A stretch of DNA of 64,000 bases from Azophilus sp965221465. Its GTDB lineage: Bacteria; Pseudomonadota; Gammaproteobacteria; Pseudomonadales; Azotimanducaceae. The DNA lies in NCBI GenBank assembly GCA_965221465.1, contig OZ244892.1, positions 2,666,001-2,730,000 of the forward strand, written 5' to 3'. Under the pieces are notes generated by a model. The model searched no databases, had not been told where the DNA came from, and worked only from the letters and a program-made list of their open reading frames with translations. Position numbers and translations under genes: made by a program. Shown here piece after piece: positions 9,559 through 19,075 of this stretch; within the stretch, counting starts at the first letter, position 1; each line of letters opens with the position of its first letter.

Positions 9559-10623
9559 TCAGCCGTCGCCCTGTTCCCGGAGCGCGGCGAGGCGCTCGAT
9601 GCGGTCTTGCTCGATGCGCCGGCCGAGGGCGGGGCCGGAGAGCCGTTCGCTCTCGTAAACGCCGGCATGGACATCGGTTGCCACGCGCTCGAACAGCGAT
9701 TCCAGCGCGTTCGTGGGCGTTCCGGAAAGCACCGCCACCAGCCGGCAGACCCGGTGCCAAAAGGCCACATTGCGGAACGCGCCGACCGACTTGGCTGCGG
9801 CGAACAGCCGTTGGGGGTCCACCGTGCGCCAGTCTGCAAGCAGACGTCCATGCCGGGCGACGGCAAGGGCGAGTTCACGGTGGTCGTTGGGTGCTTTCAG
9901 GCGACCGCTCAAGCATTGCACGTCGGATTCGCCCAGAACCCATCCGAGACCGCCGTAGCGGGCGGGTGCCGAGTCCGGCCGGATATCGATGCGCACGCCG
10001 TCGAGTTCCGGAAACCACCCGCCAAGACAATTGCCGGCTTGCAGCACCTCCACGAATCGCTGCGGCTGCACGGCTGCGAGCGCCTTGTTGAACTCCGTCC
10101 AGACTCTCTCCGCCGGCAACTCGCCGAGACTGGGCGCCATGTCGGCAATCAGCGCAACGGTGGTCTCGTGCACCGAGAACCCTTCGAGTTCCGCCGCGAA
10201 TCGCGCCAGCCGGAAAACGCGCAGCGGGTCTTCACGAAACGCATCGCTCACATGGCGCAGAACCCGGCCCTCGAGGTCCCGCTGCCCGCCGAACGGGTCG
10301 ATGAGCCGCCCGGCGGCATCCTTGGCAATGGCATTGATGGTCAGGTCCCGGCGCGCCAGGTCTTCTTGCAGGGTAACCTCGGTACCCGCCTGCACCGAAA
10401 AGCCGCGATGCCCGGGCGCCGTCTTGCGCTCCGTGCGGGCGAGTGCATATTCCTCCCCGGTTTCCGGGTGCAGGAAAACGGGGAAGTGACGACCCACGCG
10501 ACGGTAACCGAGCCGCAACAGCTCCTCGGCGCTGCCGCCGACGACGACCCAGTCCTTGACTCGCGAAACGGCACGGTCGAGCAGTTCGTCCCGCACCGCG
10601 CCGCCTACCAGGTAGATGTCCAT
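9559..10623 (-). CDS. cca: CCA tRNA nucleotidyltransferase (HD domain degenerate)
   Basis: Adds or repairs the 3' CCA end of tRNAs. The N-terminal nucleotidyltransferase head is intact: MDIYLVGGAVRDELL with catalytic aspartates around VKDWVVVGG, ARTERK, and RRDLTINAIA. The neck motif FREDPLRVFRLARFAAELEG also matches E. coli Cca. The protein is 354 residues against 412 in E. coli. The missing stretch is the HD phosphohydrolase region: HxxxH and HDxGK motifs are absent, replaced by a short segment (DSAPARYGGLGWVLGESDVQ). The phosphatase and phosphodiesterase activities known for E. coli Cca are therefore expected to be lost. Confidence 0.93.
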   Translation of the reverse strand: MDIYLVGGAVRDELLDRAVSRVKDWVVVGGSAEELLRLGYRRVGRHFPVFLHPETGEEYALARTERKTAPGHRGFSVQAGTEVTLQEDLARRDLTINAIAKDAAGRLIDPFGGQRDLEGRVLRHVSDAFREDPLRVFRLARFAAELEGFSVHETTVALIADMAPSLGELPAERVWTEFNKALAAVQPQRFVEVLQAGNCLGGWFPELDGVRIDIRPDSAPARYGGLGWVLGESDVQCLSGRLKAPNDHRELALAVARHGRLLADWRTVDPQRLFAAAKSVGAFRNVAFWHRVCRLVAVLSGTPTNALESLFERVATDVHAGVYESERLSGPALGRRIEQDRIERLAALREQGDG

Positions 10624-10719
10624 GACTGCCGCATTCTAACCGCGCACCGGCGGTCTGCGGGTCGCATCGACTCATCCGACGAGTCAAGCCGAATCGGCCC
10701 CTGGATTATCGCGCAAACG

Positions 10720-11550
10720 CTACGTTCTGGAGGCGCTGGAAACGGCTGCCGGTACGCGCGTGGTCTTGCCCGTTTCCAGGCAGAGCGCAGTGAGGTCCCG
10801 TCCCCAGACACAGCCGGTGTCCAGCGCGACGATATCCGGTCTGCCGGTTACTCCCTCGAGGGCGGCCCAGTGTCCGAACAGCAGCGTCAGGCCTTCGAGT
10901 TCGCTCGTGATCCCTTCGTACCAGGGGAACCAGCCGGCCGGGGCTCCGGCCAGGGCGCCCTTGTGCGTCAGGTTCAGGCGCCCTTCGCGGTCCACGAGGC
11001 GCATGCGGGTGAAGCAGTTGGTCAGAATGCGCCAGCGGTCCATGCCGGACAAGCCATCCGACAGCCGGTCCGGCCGGTTGCCGTACAGTTCACGGAAGTA
11101 GCTGACGTGCTCTGCACCCTGGAGCACGGTCATCAACTCTCGCGATCGAGCCTCGGCCTGCTTCAGTGACCAGCCCGGCGGCATGCCGGCGTGCGCCATG
11201 GCGTAGCCGAGCGAGGCATCGGCGTGAAAAAACGGCTGGGCGCAGAGCCAATCGGCGATCTCCCCGACGTTCGGTGCAGCGAGCAGGTCATGGAAGGTGT
11301 CGCTGGCAACCGGGGAGTGGCCGCCGTAATGGATGGCCAGAAAATGCAGGTCGTGATTGCCGAGCACGACGATGGTCCGCTCTTCCAGGGACAGGACCAG
11401 ATCCATCACCTTGCGCGAATCGGGGCCGCGATTGATGAGATCGCCGAGCAACCAGAGCCGATCGTTGGCCGGGTCGAAGGAGATTGCATCCAGCAGCGCC
11501 ACGAACTCCGTGTAGCAACCCTGAATGTCGCCGATGGCAAAGGTTGCCAT
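10720..11550 (-). CDS. apaH: Symmetrical diadenosine tetraphosphatase ApaH
   Basis: Hydrolyses Ap4A symmetrically to two ADP; ApaH-like enzymes also decap NpnN-capped RNA. At 276 residues it has all the metallophosphatase signature blocks: GDIQGC, GDLINRGPDS, GNHD, then the histidines in HAGMPPGWSL and LLFGHWAALEG. ATG 11550 (MATFAIGDIQGC) is the family start. It lies downstream of rsmA on the same strand, as in the E. coli surA-pdxA-rsmA-apaG-apaH cluster, but apaG is missing here. Confidence 0.96.
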   Translation of the reverse strand: MATFAIGDIQGCYTEFVALLDAISFDPANDRLWLLGDLINRGPDSRKVMDLVLSLEERTIVVLGNHDLHFLAIHYGGHSPVASDTFHDLLAAPNVGEIADWLCAQPFFHADASLGYAMAHAGMPPGWSLKQAEARSRELMTVLQGAEHVSYFRELYGNRPDRLSDGLSGMDRWRILTNCFTRMRLVDREGRLNLTHKGALAGAPAGWFPWYEGITSELEGLTLLFGHWAALEGVTGRPDIVALDTGCVWGRDLTALCLETGKTTRVPAAVSSASRT

Positions 11551-11620
11551 CAGACCCGGCGCCCCGTCTCGACCGCTGCACCTCTCCAAGGGCAACCGCG
11601 TGACCGGTTGGGCGCAGCCA

Positions 11621-12388
11621 TCAGAGCGCATCCTCCGTGGCGCTCCCACAGTTGGCGATGCGCACGTAGTCCGCCACCGAGAGCTGATCCGGACGCGCAC
11701 CGGCATCCAGACCGCACCGCTCCCAGTCGATGTTCATCGACCGCAAGGCATTACCGAGACGTTTGCGCCGGGCCGAGAACGCGGTGCGCAAAACCGCATC
11801 GAGGCGCGCAGCATCACGGAGTTCGAGCTTTTCGTCGCGCGGCGTCAGGCGCACCACCGAGGAAACCACCTGCGGCGGCGGGACGAAGCTCGACGGCTGC
11901 ACGTCGAACAGCACTTCCACCGTGCAGCGATACTGCACCATCACCGACAAGCGGCCCCAGGCTTTCGTGCCCGGTTCGCCGGCAATCCGCTCCGCCAGTT
12001 CCTTCTGCAGCATGAAGTGCATGTCCACGATGGGAAGATTCGATGTCAGCACGCGCATGAGCAGCGGTGTGCTGATGTTGTACGGCAGGTTGCCCGCGAT
12101 GCGCCAGGGGGCTTCCGTGCCGAGTTCGGCGAAATCCAACGTCAGGACATCGGCCACAAGCAGTTCCAGCCCGGGAAACCGAGCCCTCAGCATCGGGACC
12201 AGATCCCGGTCGATTTCGATGGCAACGAAACGTTGCGTGGCGCCGTGCAAAAACTCGGTCAGGGCCCCGCGGCCGGGACCGATTTCCAGGAGGCAATCGG
12301 CCGGTTGCGGGCCGATGCAATCCAGCATGCGCGCGAGTACCGCTTCGTCGGTCAGGAAATGCTGACCGAAGCGCTTGCGCGCCCTCAC
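11621..12388 (-). CDS. rsmA: 16S rRNA dimethyladenosine transferase RsmA (KsgA)
   Basis: Dimethylates A1518 and A1519 of 16S rRNA with S-adenosylmethionine, a late check in 30S assembly. It has 255 residues. The N-terminus MRARKRFGQHFLTDEAVLARM is the hallmark of the family. The SAM-binding motif is LEIGPGRGALTEFL, and the catalytic motif is GNLPYNIS. The gene overlaps the end of pdxA by four bases, so the two are translationally coupled. This coupling and order (surA-pdxA-rsmA) is conserved in gammaproteobacteria. Confidence 0.97.
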   Translation of the reverse strand: MRARKRFGQHFLTDEAVLARMLDCIGPQPADCLLEIGPGRGALTEFLHGATQRFVAIEIDRDLVPMLRARFPGLELLVADVLTLDFAELGTEAPWRIAGNLPYNISTPLLMRVLTSNLPIVDMHFMLQKELAERIAGEPGTKAWGRLSVMVQYRCTVEVLFDVQPSSFVPPPQVVSSVVRLTPRDEKLELRDAARLDAVLRTAFSARRKRLGNALRSMNIDWERCGLDAGARPDQLSVADYVRIANCGSATEDAL

Positions 12389-13407
12389 CGCGGCGCGCGC
12401 TCCGGTCGCGTTCCCGGGTGAACCGCACCGTCCGCCGCCGACGGCTCGTGAGACAGGCGCGCCATTTTCGCAGCGAGCGCAACGGCAGCGGCCATGCTGC
12501 CGCTATCGGCGGCGCCCGTTCCCGCCAGATCCAGCGCCGTGCCATGGTCGACCGATGTACGCACGAACGGCAGGCCAAGGGTGACGTTCACCGCGCTGCC
12601 GAAGCCGGCATGCTTGAGCACCGGCAAGCCCTGATCGTGGTACATCGCCAGTACCGCATCCGCCCCCTCGAGCCGGCTTGGGGTGAAGGCGGTATCCGCC
12701 GGCAACGGCCCGGCTACATCGGCGCCGGATTGGCGAAACCGCTCGCACACCGGCCCGATCACCTCGATCTCCTCGCGACCGAGATGTCCCCCTTCACCGG
12801 CATGGGGGTTGAGCCCCGTCACCAGCACGCGGGGTTCGGACAGACCGAAGCGGGTTTGCAGGCCTTCCAGCAACAGCCGGATTTTCGACTCCAGCCGTTC
12901 CGCCGTCAGCCTGCCCGGAACATCCCGGAGCGGCAGGTGCGTCGTCGCCAGCGCAACGCGCAATTCCCCGGCCACCAGCAGCATCAGCACGTCGGCAACC
13001 CCGGCCGCATCCCGCAGGAACTGCGTATGGCCGGAGAAGGCAAAGCCCGCCTCGTTGATGACGGATTTCTGGACCGGCCCGGTCACCATCGCGGCAAAGC
13101 GACCCTCGAGGCAACCTTCCACGGCGATGCGAATGCTGTCGAGCACATACTCGGAGTTGGCGGGGTTCAATCGACCCGGAACGGCCCGGTGCGAAAGCGG
13201 CAACGGTTCAACCTGAATCTCGCCGGCGCGCGTGGTGGAGGAATACCGGATCTTCAGGGGCAGGCCCAACGATTCCGCCCGTTGACGCAACATGTCCGGG
13301 TCGGCAACCACGACCCAATCGGCGGCGCGTTCATGACCGGCCAGCGCAATCAGCAGGTCCGGGCCGATGCCGGCGGGCTCGCCCGGCGTGATCGCCAGCA
13401 CGGTCAA
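12385..13407 (-). CDS. pdxA: 4-hydroxythreonine-4-phosphate dehydrogenase PdxA
   Basis: Oxidises 4-phosphohydroxy-L-threonine in the DXP-dependent pathway to pyridoxal phosphate. It has 340 residues. Motifs include the N-terminal ITPGEPAGIGPDL, and the metal-binding histidines in FSGHTQFLRD, GLNPHAGEGGHLG and MYHDQGLPVLKH. It lies 37 bp downstream of surA and overlaps rsmA. The last 30 or so residues (SHEPSAADGAVHPGTRPERA) are not conserved and extend over the rsmA start. Confidence 0.96.
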   Translation of the reverse strand: MTVLAITPGEPAGIGPDLLIALAGHERAADWVVVADPDMLRQRAESLGLPLKIRYSSTTRAGEIQVEPLPLSHRAVPGRLNPANSEYVLDSIRIAVEGCLEGRFAAMVTGPVQKSVINEAGFAFSGHTQFLRDAAGVADVLMLLVAGELRVALATTHLPLRDVPGRLTAERLESKIRLLLEGLQTRFGLSEPRVLVTGLNPHAGEGGHLGREEIEVIGPVCERFRQSGADVAGPLPADTAFTPSRLEGADAVLAMYHDQGLPVLKHAGFGSAVNVTLGLPFVRTSVDHGTALDLAGTGAADSGSMAAAVALAAKMARLSHEPSAADGAVHPGTRPERAPR

Positions 13408-13444
13408 TTGCTCCGCAATGCAGCCCGACTGCGACCGTAAAACG

Positions 13445-14800
13445 CTAGGCGCTCGGCAGCCTGATCTCGACGAAGGCCTCGTCGCGGATTTCCTTCAGCC
13501 ACTTCTGCAGTTCTTCCTCGAAACGCCGCTGGTGCAGAATCTGAATGGCCATGTTGCGCCGCGCCTCCTCGCCCATGTCCTGGGTGCGGCGGTCGAGCAC
13601 TTCGATCACATGCCAGCCGTAGGCCGATGCGAACGGTTCCGAGAGTTCGCCCGTCGGTGTGGCGTTCATCGCCTCGACGAATTCCGGTACGAACTGCTCC
13701 CCGGTACTCCAGCCGAGGTCGCCGCAGTCGAGCGCACTGCCCGGGTCTTCGGAATGTTGCGCCGCCAGTCCGCAGAAGTCCGCACCGTCCAGTAGCTGGC
13801 CCCGAATATCGCGAACCAGTGCCTCCGCTTCCGCCGGGGGGCGGATGGCCGAGGGTTGCACGAGGATGTGTCGCGCCAGGGTCTGGTCTGCCGTCTGCAC
13901 GCCGGCGCCGCGACGCTCGAGCAGTTGCACGATATGAAAACCGCTGGGGCTCCGAATCGGTTCGGCGGTATCCCCGACCGCAAGCGCAAGCACCTGATCT
14001 GCAAAGAGGCTCGGCATTTCGCCTGCCCGGCGCCAACCCAGATCGCCCCCTTCGAGCGCCCGGGCGCCTGCGGACCTGGCGATCGCCGTTTCCCTGAAGT
14101 CGGCGCCCCGGCGCAGGTCGGCAACGATTTCCAGTGCTTCCTCGGCAGCCGCTGCCAACGTTGCCTCGCTCGCACCCTCCTCCACCTCGAGCAGGATGTG
14201 ACCGACCCGGTATTCGTCCGACAGCAGTTGCTGGTAATAGGGGGAATCGAGCAGGTCCTCCACGTCCTGTTCGCTGATGGTGATGCGGCGGTTGACCATG
14301 TTGCGCTGCAGACGCTGGATCAGCATTTCGCGGCGGATATCCTCCCGGAACTCCCGGTAGCTCATGCCGTCCTCGACCAGGGCCTGCTGAAACTCCTCCA
14401 GCGACATCTCGTTCTGCTCGGCGAAACCCAGAACCGCGCGGGTGAGTGTCTCGTCGTCGATCTGCACGCCGCGGCGCATCGCCTGCTGCACCTGGATGTT
14501 CTCGAGAATCAGCCGCTCCATGAGTTGGTTCAGCAGCACGTCACGGGAGGGCGGCTCCATGCCCTGGCGCACGATCTGGTCCTGCACCGTATCGAGGCGG
14601 CTCAGCAGTTCCGATGCCAGCACGACGTCTTCGTCGACGATGGCGACAATGGTGTCGAGTTCCTGGTACTGGGCAGCGGCACTGCCGGCAAGGGCCAGGC
14701 CGCATATTGCAAGCACCGCCGCAGCCGCCAGGCTTCCATTGGCCCGTGCAGTCCGTCCGCGCCGGACTATCGTCGTGGAACCTCTTTCGATTTGCGTCAT
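13445..14800 (-). CDS. surA: Periplasmic chaperone / peptidyl-prolyl isomerase SurA
   Basis: Escorts unfolded outer-membrane proteins, including LptD, across the periplasm. It has 451 residues with an N-terminal signal peptide (SLAAAAVLAICGLALAGSAA then AQ). A SurA N-domain follows (IVAIVDEDVVLASELLSRLD), then two parvulin domains, the first around YRVGHILLEVEEGAS and the second around LARHILVQPSAIRPPAEA, and a C-terminal helix. I prefer ATG 14800 because a GGAGG Shine-Dalgarno lies 9 bases upstream; ATG 14809 is also possible. It sits between lptD and pdxA in the conserved lptD-surA-pdxA-rsmA order. Confidence 0.96.
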   Translation of the reverse strand: MTQIERGSTTIVRRGRTARANGSLAAAAVLAICGLALAGSAAAQYQELDTIVAIVDEDVVLASELLSRLDTVQDQIVRQGMEPPSRDVLLNQLMERLILENIQVQQAMRRGVQIDDETLTRAVLGFAEQNEMSLEEFQQALVEDGMSYREFREDIRREMLIQRLQRNMVNRRITISEQDVEDLLDSPYYQQLLSDEYRVGHILLEVEEGASEATLAAAAEEALEIVADLRRGADFRETAIARSAGARALEGGDLGWRRAGEMPSLFADQVLALAVGDTAEPIRSPSGFHIVQLLERRGAGVQTADQTLARHILVQPSAIRPPAEAEALVRDIRGQLLDGADFCGLAAQHSEDPGSALDCGDLGWSTGEQFVPEFVEAMNATPTGELSEPFASAYGWHVIEVLDRRTQDMGEEARRNMAIQILHQRRFEEELQKWLKEIRDEAFVEIRLPSA

Positions 14801-14826
14801 ATTCGCCATCCTCCGGCAATTTGCGA

Positions 14827-17322
14827 TCACGAGCCCCGATAACCGCGGATGCCGCGTTCGAGCACTGCATCCATGCGGCCGCCGAAACCCGCCAGGCCCT
14901 TCAGCACGATCTGCACGAAAATGCCCTCGTCCGCATCGACGTTCTCGAAGCTGCGGGCTGCGGGCTGATCCAGAAATCGCCGCCACAGGAGCCGGATGCG
15001 CCAGCAGCAGTCGTTGTACTCGATTCCGGCGATGCCCTCAATCATTCGACCGCTGACCAGGTCGTGATTCCAGCGGCCGTAGAGGGCATAACGGGCGGAT
15101 ACCGGCCAATGAAACGACACGTCGGTCTGATCGATGTCCTGCAGCGGCCGGTTGCGATACCCCAGATTGATCACCCGGCGGCTGTCCACCCGATACTGAA
15201 GCGTGCCCGATGCCTCGTCGACCTGGTTGTCGTTCGGGTCCCACACCAGGCTGCCCGCCAGCCTCCAGCGCCCTGCCAGACGCGCGGCGATTTCGCCGGC
15301 AATGGCGGAGGTATCCTGGCGGTCGCCGGGCTGCTGCGCGCCACGCAGGGTCACGCGTCGGTCGGAGAAGTACAGCACCTGCCCGACGCTGGCACGCAGG
15401 TATTCGCGGCCGTTGTCGCGGCCGAAGAATCGGGTGGTCACGCCCGCCGACAGCCGGTTGGCGTCGCCGATGCGGTCGAGGCCGGAAAACCGGTTTTCGC
15501 GGAAGAGTTGCAGGTAGCCCGCTGTCAGGGCCTTGGCATCGAACAGCGGCAGATCGTCCTGACCCTCGTATTCCTGATAGAGATAGTAAAGGCGCGGTTC
15601 CAGTGTCTGGACGAGCGGCGCGTCGAACCAGTCGAGGTCACGCTCGAATACCAGCCCGCCATCCACTGAGCCGCTGGCCAGACCCCGGCTCGGGCTGTCG
15701 TCCTCCAGGAGCCCCGCATCTGAGGTCAGTCGATATTCCGTGTAGCGGTAGGCCGCGCTGGCCTTGAAAAACCCGAAGGGCCAGCGCAGCGGCAGCGTCA
15801 GCCGAGGTTCGAGGTGCATGCGCTCGCCCGTCAGCGCATTGATGCCTCGCAAGCCTTCGGTATCGCGGTCGAACGAGGAACCGGTTGCCCAGAACCCGTA
15901 TTCGAGCGGGCCGAGACCGCGCCCCGTGTAGAGAATCTCCAGTTCCGGCAGCCGCTTGTACTCGTTGCGCTCAATCTCGTCCAGGCGCTGGAAGGCCTGC
16001 CCCCACAGGCGCATGAAGAGCCCTCCGGACCGGTAGGCGATCTGCCCCCACTGGTTCAGGGCGATGCGGCTCGATTCCCCGAGGCCCGAGCCAAGGTCCC
16101 TGAAGTAGTCCCGGTCGCTCGTTTCCGAAAAGTCGATGCTCGTGGCGAATCGGCCGATGCGGCCCCGGTGATCGACGCTGACCAGCCAGCGGTCCGCCGG
16201 CTCGAAGGTCTCCGCCGCATCCAGCCCGCTACCGATCAGGCGCTCCCAATCGTCCCGTTCCAGGGTGCCGTCGTAAAGATCGTCGTTCGGCAGAATCGCG
16301 CCCGAAAGCGTCGTTTGCTCCCACCGCGAGAGGTGCCGGTATTCGCCTTCGAGGCCCTGGCCCCGCCTGCTGACGATTCTGGGGACGAGGGTCGCATCCT
16401 GGTTCGGCGCAAGATTCAGGTAGTAAGGAACCGACAGATCCAGCCCGTCCTCTCCGGAATACTGAAAGTTCGGAAATAGAAACCCCGATTGGCGGTCGCC
16501 GGTGACCGGAAACTTGATGTACGGCGTGTACAGGACCGGCACGCCCTTCATGCGGACCACGGCGTGCCGCGCCGTCCCGAACACGGCCTTGTCCGGCAGC
16601 CGCACCCGGCGGGCCGTGACGCGCCAGCTGTCGTTTCCGGGTTCGCACCGGGTGAATTCCTGGCGTTGCAGAACGACGTTGCCCGCCTCGTCCCGGGTGA
16701 CCGAGACGGCCTTGCCCCGCAGTTCCGGTGCGGGCAGGAGGAATTCCGCATCGTGGACGACCGCCGTTTCACGGTCGAGGTCGACCTCGGCACGGCTTCC
16801 CTGCAACACCAGGTCGGGTTCGCGCAGGTAGACGCCGCCCGCGAGCAGGCCCTCACGCCTGCCCTGCCCGAGAACCGCTCGCGCGGCACGCAGCATCCGG
16901 TTGCCCTGGGCTAGAATGACATCGCCTGAAAGCGCGATGTCGCCGTCGGCCTCGTACTCGACCAGGTCGGCCTCGCCTTCCACCGGCATGGCGTCGTTGT
17001 CGATGTCCTCCGGGTAGGGCAAGGGCGGCAGCAGGTAGCGTCCGCTGCAATGCGCCGGCAGGCCACGTCGCTGTGACTCGTCAAGGTCGCCGCGATCGAC
17101 CCAGTGGGTCGCCGCCAGCGATTGTTCGAGGAACGGGCTTGCGCTGTCCAGCGACTGCCAGTCGACATTCCGGGCCGGCTCGTCGGCATCCGGCAACTCC
17201 CGTTCTTCGGCGCCCAACGGCAACGCCGGCAGGAACAGCACGCACATCGCGCCGGCAAACGACGCGGCGCCCCGCAGCCAATGCATTGAAGTCAACAACC
17301 CGGTGCTCCGTCGATGCAGCAC
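14827..17322 (-). CDS. lptD: LPS-assembly protein LptD
   Basis: The outer-membrane beta-barrel that, with the LptE plug, inserts lipopolysaccharide into the outer leaflet. It has 831 residues with a signal peptide (SFAGAMCVLFLPALPLG). An LptA-like beta-jellyroll comes first (DADGDIALSGDVILAQGN-type motifs, residues about 120-270), then a large C-terminal barrel of alternating aromatic strands. The cysteines needed for inter-domain disulfides are present: one in AHCSGRYL, one in CEPGNDSW, and the adjacent pair in NDCCWRIRL near the C-terminus. It is divergent from amgK and upstream of surA, its chaperone. Confidence 0.96.
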   Translation of the reverse strand: MLHRRSTGLLTSMHWLRGAASFAGAMCVLFLPALPLGAEERELPDADEPARNVDWQSLDSASPFLEQSLAATHWVDRGDLDESQRRGLPAHCSGRYLLPPLPYPEDIDNDAMPVEGEADLVEYEADGDIALSGDVILAQGNRMLRAARAVLGQGRREGLLAGGVYLREPDLVLQGSRAEVDLDRETAVVHDAEFLLPAPELRGKAVSVTRDEAGNVVLQRQEFTRCEPGNDSWRVTARRVRLPDKAVFGTARHAVVRMKGVPVLYTPYIKFPVTGDRQSGFLFPNFQYSGEDGLDLSVPYYLNLAPNQDATLVPRIVSRRGQGLEGEYRHLSRWEQTTLSGAILPNDDLYDGTLERDDWERLIGSGLDAAETFEPADRWLVSVDHRGRIGRFATSIDFSETSDRDYFRDLGSGLGESSRIALNQWGQIAYRSGGLFMRLWGQAFQRLDEIERNEYKRLPELEILYTGRGLGPLEYGFWATGSSFDRDTEGLRGINALTGERMHLEPRLTLPLRWPFGFFKASAAYRYTEYRLTSDAGLLEDDSPSRGLASGSVDGGLVFERDLDWFDAPLVQTLEPRLYYLYQEYEGQDDLPLFDAKALTAGYLQLFRENRFSGLDRIGDANRLSAGVTTRFFGRDNGREYLRASVGQVLYFSDRRVTLRGAQQPGDRQDTSAIAGEIAARLAGRWRLAGSLVWDPNDNQVDEASGTLQYRVDSRRVINLGYRNRPLQDIDQTDVSFHWPVSARYALYGRWNHDLVSGRMIEGIAGIEYNDCCWRIRLLWRRFLDQPAARSFENVDADEGIFVQIVLKGLAGFGGRMDAVLERGIRGYRGS

Positions 17323-17400
17323 ATAGCATTTTTAATCCCCGGCGCACCAGGCGTCGTGCGGGGCAATCGGCAGGTGCGGCCGCGATGATACCATCCGCCC

Positions 17401-18366
17401 ATGCACCGAGCCCTCGCAAAATGGGTCGAATCCAGCCTGGACACCTCTGTCGCTGCCGTCGAACCGCTGGCGGCAGAAGCCAGCAACCGGCGATTCTACC
17501 GGTTGCGGCTGAATCCTTCGCGAACGGGGCGCCACAGCCTCGTGGTGATGGATTCACCGCCCGAACTGGAACGCAACGACGACTTCGTGGCCGTTCAACG
17601 GCTGCTCGCCGGCCACGGCCTGCCGGTGGCGCCACTGATCGCAATGGACGAGGCGAGAGGTTACTTCCTGCTCGGCGACCTCGGAGACCGGCACCTGGAG
17701 GACATCTACGGCAGCCCGGCGCAGCACTCCGCAATGGCGCTTGCCATCGACACCCTGGCGGCCCTGCAACGCATCGATGCGCCCGACATTCCTCCCTACC
17801 TGGAAGCCCGTTTCCGCGACGAACTTGGCATATTCACGGAGTGGTTTCTCGGCGCGCTGCTCGGCGAGCCGGCGCCCAATGCCGCCCTCGAGGCGTTCGA
17901 AGCCCTCATCGAGAACGCCGTCGATCAACCCCGATGCCTGGTCCATCGCGACTACCACTGCCGCAACCTGATGCTGACGCCCGAAGGGGCGCTGGGCATC
18001 GTCGACTTTCAGGACGCACTGATCGGCCCGGCAACCTACGACCTCGCCTGCCTGTTGTGGGACTGCTACCACGACTTCGACGACGACGAACGGCGCCGCT
18101 GGCAGCACTATTACGAATGCCGGTCACGCTTCACCTTCGAGAAGGGCGCACTGTCGCGCCTGCTCGACCTGACCGGTTTGCAGCGGCGACTCAAGGCGGT
18201 TGGCATCTTCGCCCGGCTCAAGCTCCGCGACGGAAAACCGGGGCATGCGCGCTATATCGTGCCTGTGCTGGAGTCCTCTGCCCGCGTGTCTGCAAGCTAC
18301 CCCGACATCGCGCCACTCGGCGCCTGGTTGCAGGGCCTGGTTGCAAAGGCGGAGGCCGCACTGTGA
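17401..18366 (+). CDS. amgK: N-acetylmuramate/N-acetylglucosamine kinase AmgK
   Basis: A 321-residue aminoglycoside-phosphotransferase-fold kinase. The catalytic loop is VHRDYHCRNLML and the metal-binding motif is GIVDFQDALIGP. In Pseudomonas putida AmgK phosphorylates MurNAc at the anomeric position, and MurU then makes UDP-MurNAc, bypassing de novo MurA/MurB synthesis (basis of intrinsic fosfomycin tolerance there). Here murU follows with overlapping codons (GTGA), so the pair is coupled. The divergent position beside lptD is conserved in pseudomonads. Assignment to AmgK rests on the murU partner and fold. Confidence 0.92.
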   Translation: MHRALAKWVESSLDTSVAAVEPLAAEASNRRFYRLRLNPSRTGRHSLVVMDSPPELERNDDFVAVQRLLAGHGLPVAPLIAMDEARGYFLLGDLGDRHLEDIYGSPAQHSAMALAIDTLAALQRIDAPDIPPYLEARFRDELGIFTEWFLGALLGEPAPNAALEAFEALIENAVDQPRCLVHRDYHCRNLMLTPEGALGIVDFQDALIGPATYDLACLLWDCYHDFDDDERRRWQHYYECRSRFTFEKGALSRLLDLTGLQRRLKAVGIFARLKLRDGKPGHARYIVPVLESSARVSASYPDIAPLGAWLQGLVAKAEAAL

Positions 18367-19040
18367 AGGCCATGCTTCTGGCAGCCGGTCGCGGCACCCG
18401 GCTCGGCGAGTACACGCGCAGCGTTCCCAAGGCCATGCAGGTCATCGCCGGAAAGCCCCTGATCGGACACCAACTCGGCTGGCTGCGGGAAGCCGGCGTG
18501 ACGGACGTGGTGATCAATCTCCATTACCTGGGAGACCAGATCAGTGCCTACGTGGGCAACGGCAGCCACTTCGAGTTGACCGTGCGCTACAGCGTCGAGG
18601 AAACGCTGCTCGAGACCGGCGGCGGCATCGTTCGAGCCCTGCCGATGCTCGGCAGCGAGCCGTTCCTGATCCTGCTCGGCGACATCCACACCGATTTTCC
18701 GTTCGCCGGGTTCGTCAGGGCGCTGCCCCGCAATTCGCAGATGCACCTGCTGCTGACACCGACGCCGGGCTTCCGGACAAACGGCGATTTCAACTGGGAA
18801 GACGGCCGCGTCACCAGCCGCGGCAACGACTACGTGTACTGCGGCCTCGCCCTGGTCGACCCCGTGTTGCTCGCCGGTCGCCGTGCCGAACCCTTTTCCC
18901 TGCGCGAACCGATGTTCGATGCCGTGGCCCGAGGGCAGGTGACCGGCCAGGTGTGGGACGGACACTGGACGGATATCGGCACGCCGGAGCAGTTGAACGA
19001 GGTGCGCGAGCGGTTGGGCAAAGACTCCCGACCCCGATAA
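18363..19040 (+). CDS. murU: N-acetylmuramate alpha-1-phosphate uridylyltransferase MurU
   Basis: A 225-residue nucleotidyltransferase with the sugar-nucleotide signature AMLLAAGRGTRLGEYTRSVP and the lysine in PKAMQVIAGKPLI. The metal-binding aspartate lies in LILLGDIHTDF. It makes UDP-MurNAc from MurNAc-1-phosphate. The start is GTG 18363, overlapping the amgK stop as GTGA; ATG 18372 is a weaker alternative. It is the second gene of the MurNAc recycling pair, and rpe follows after 35 bp. Confidence 0.93.
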   Translation: MKAMLLAAGRGTRLGEYTRSVPKAMQVIAGKPLIGHQLGWLREAGVTDVVINLHYLGDQISAYVGNGSHFELTVRYSVEETLLETGGGIVRALPMLGSEPFLILLGDIHTDFPFAGFVRALPRNSQMHLLLTPTPGFRTNGDFNWEDGRVTSRGNDYVYCGLALVDPVLLAGRRAEPFSLREPMFDAVARGQVTGQVWDGHWTDIGTPEQLNEVRERLGKDSRPR

Positions 19041-19075
19041 AATGCCGTTTTCGCACGGACGGGACCCTCACTCGA

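Noticed and set aside
17073..18362. Upstream extension of murU (open frame from 17073)
   Set aside because: It runs in the wrong frame through amgK. The GTGA overlap at 18363 gives the family N-terminus.
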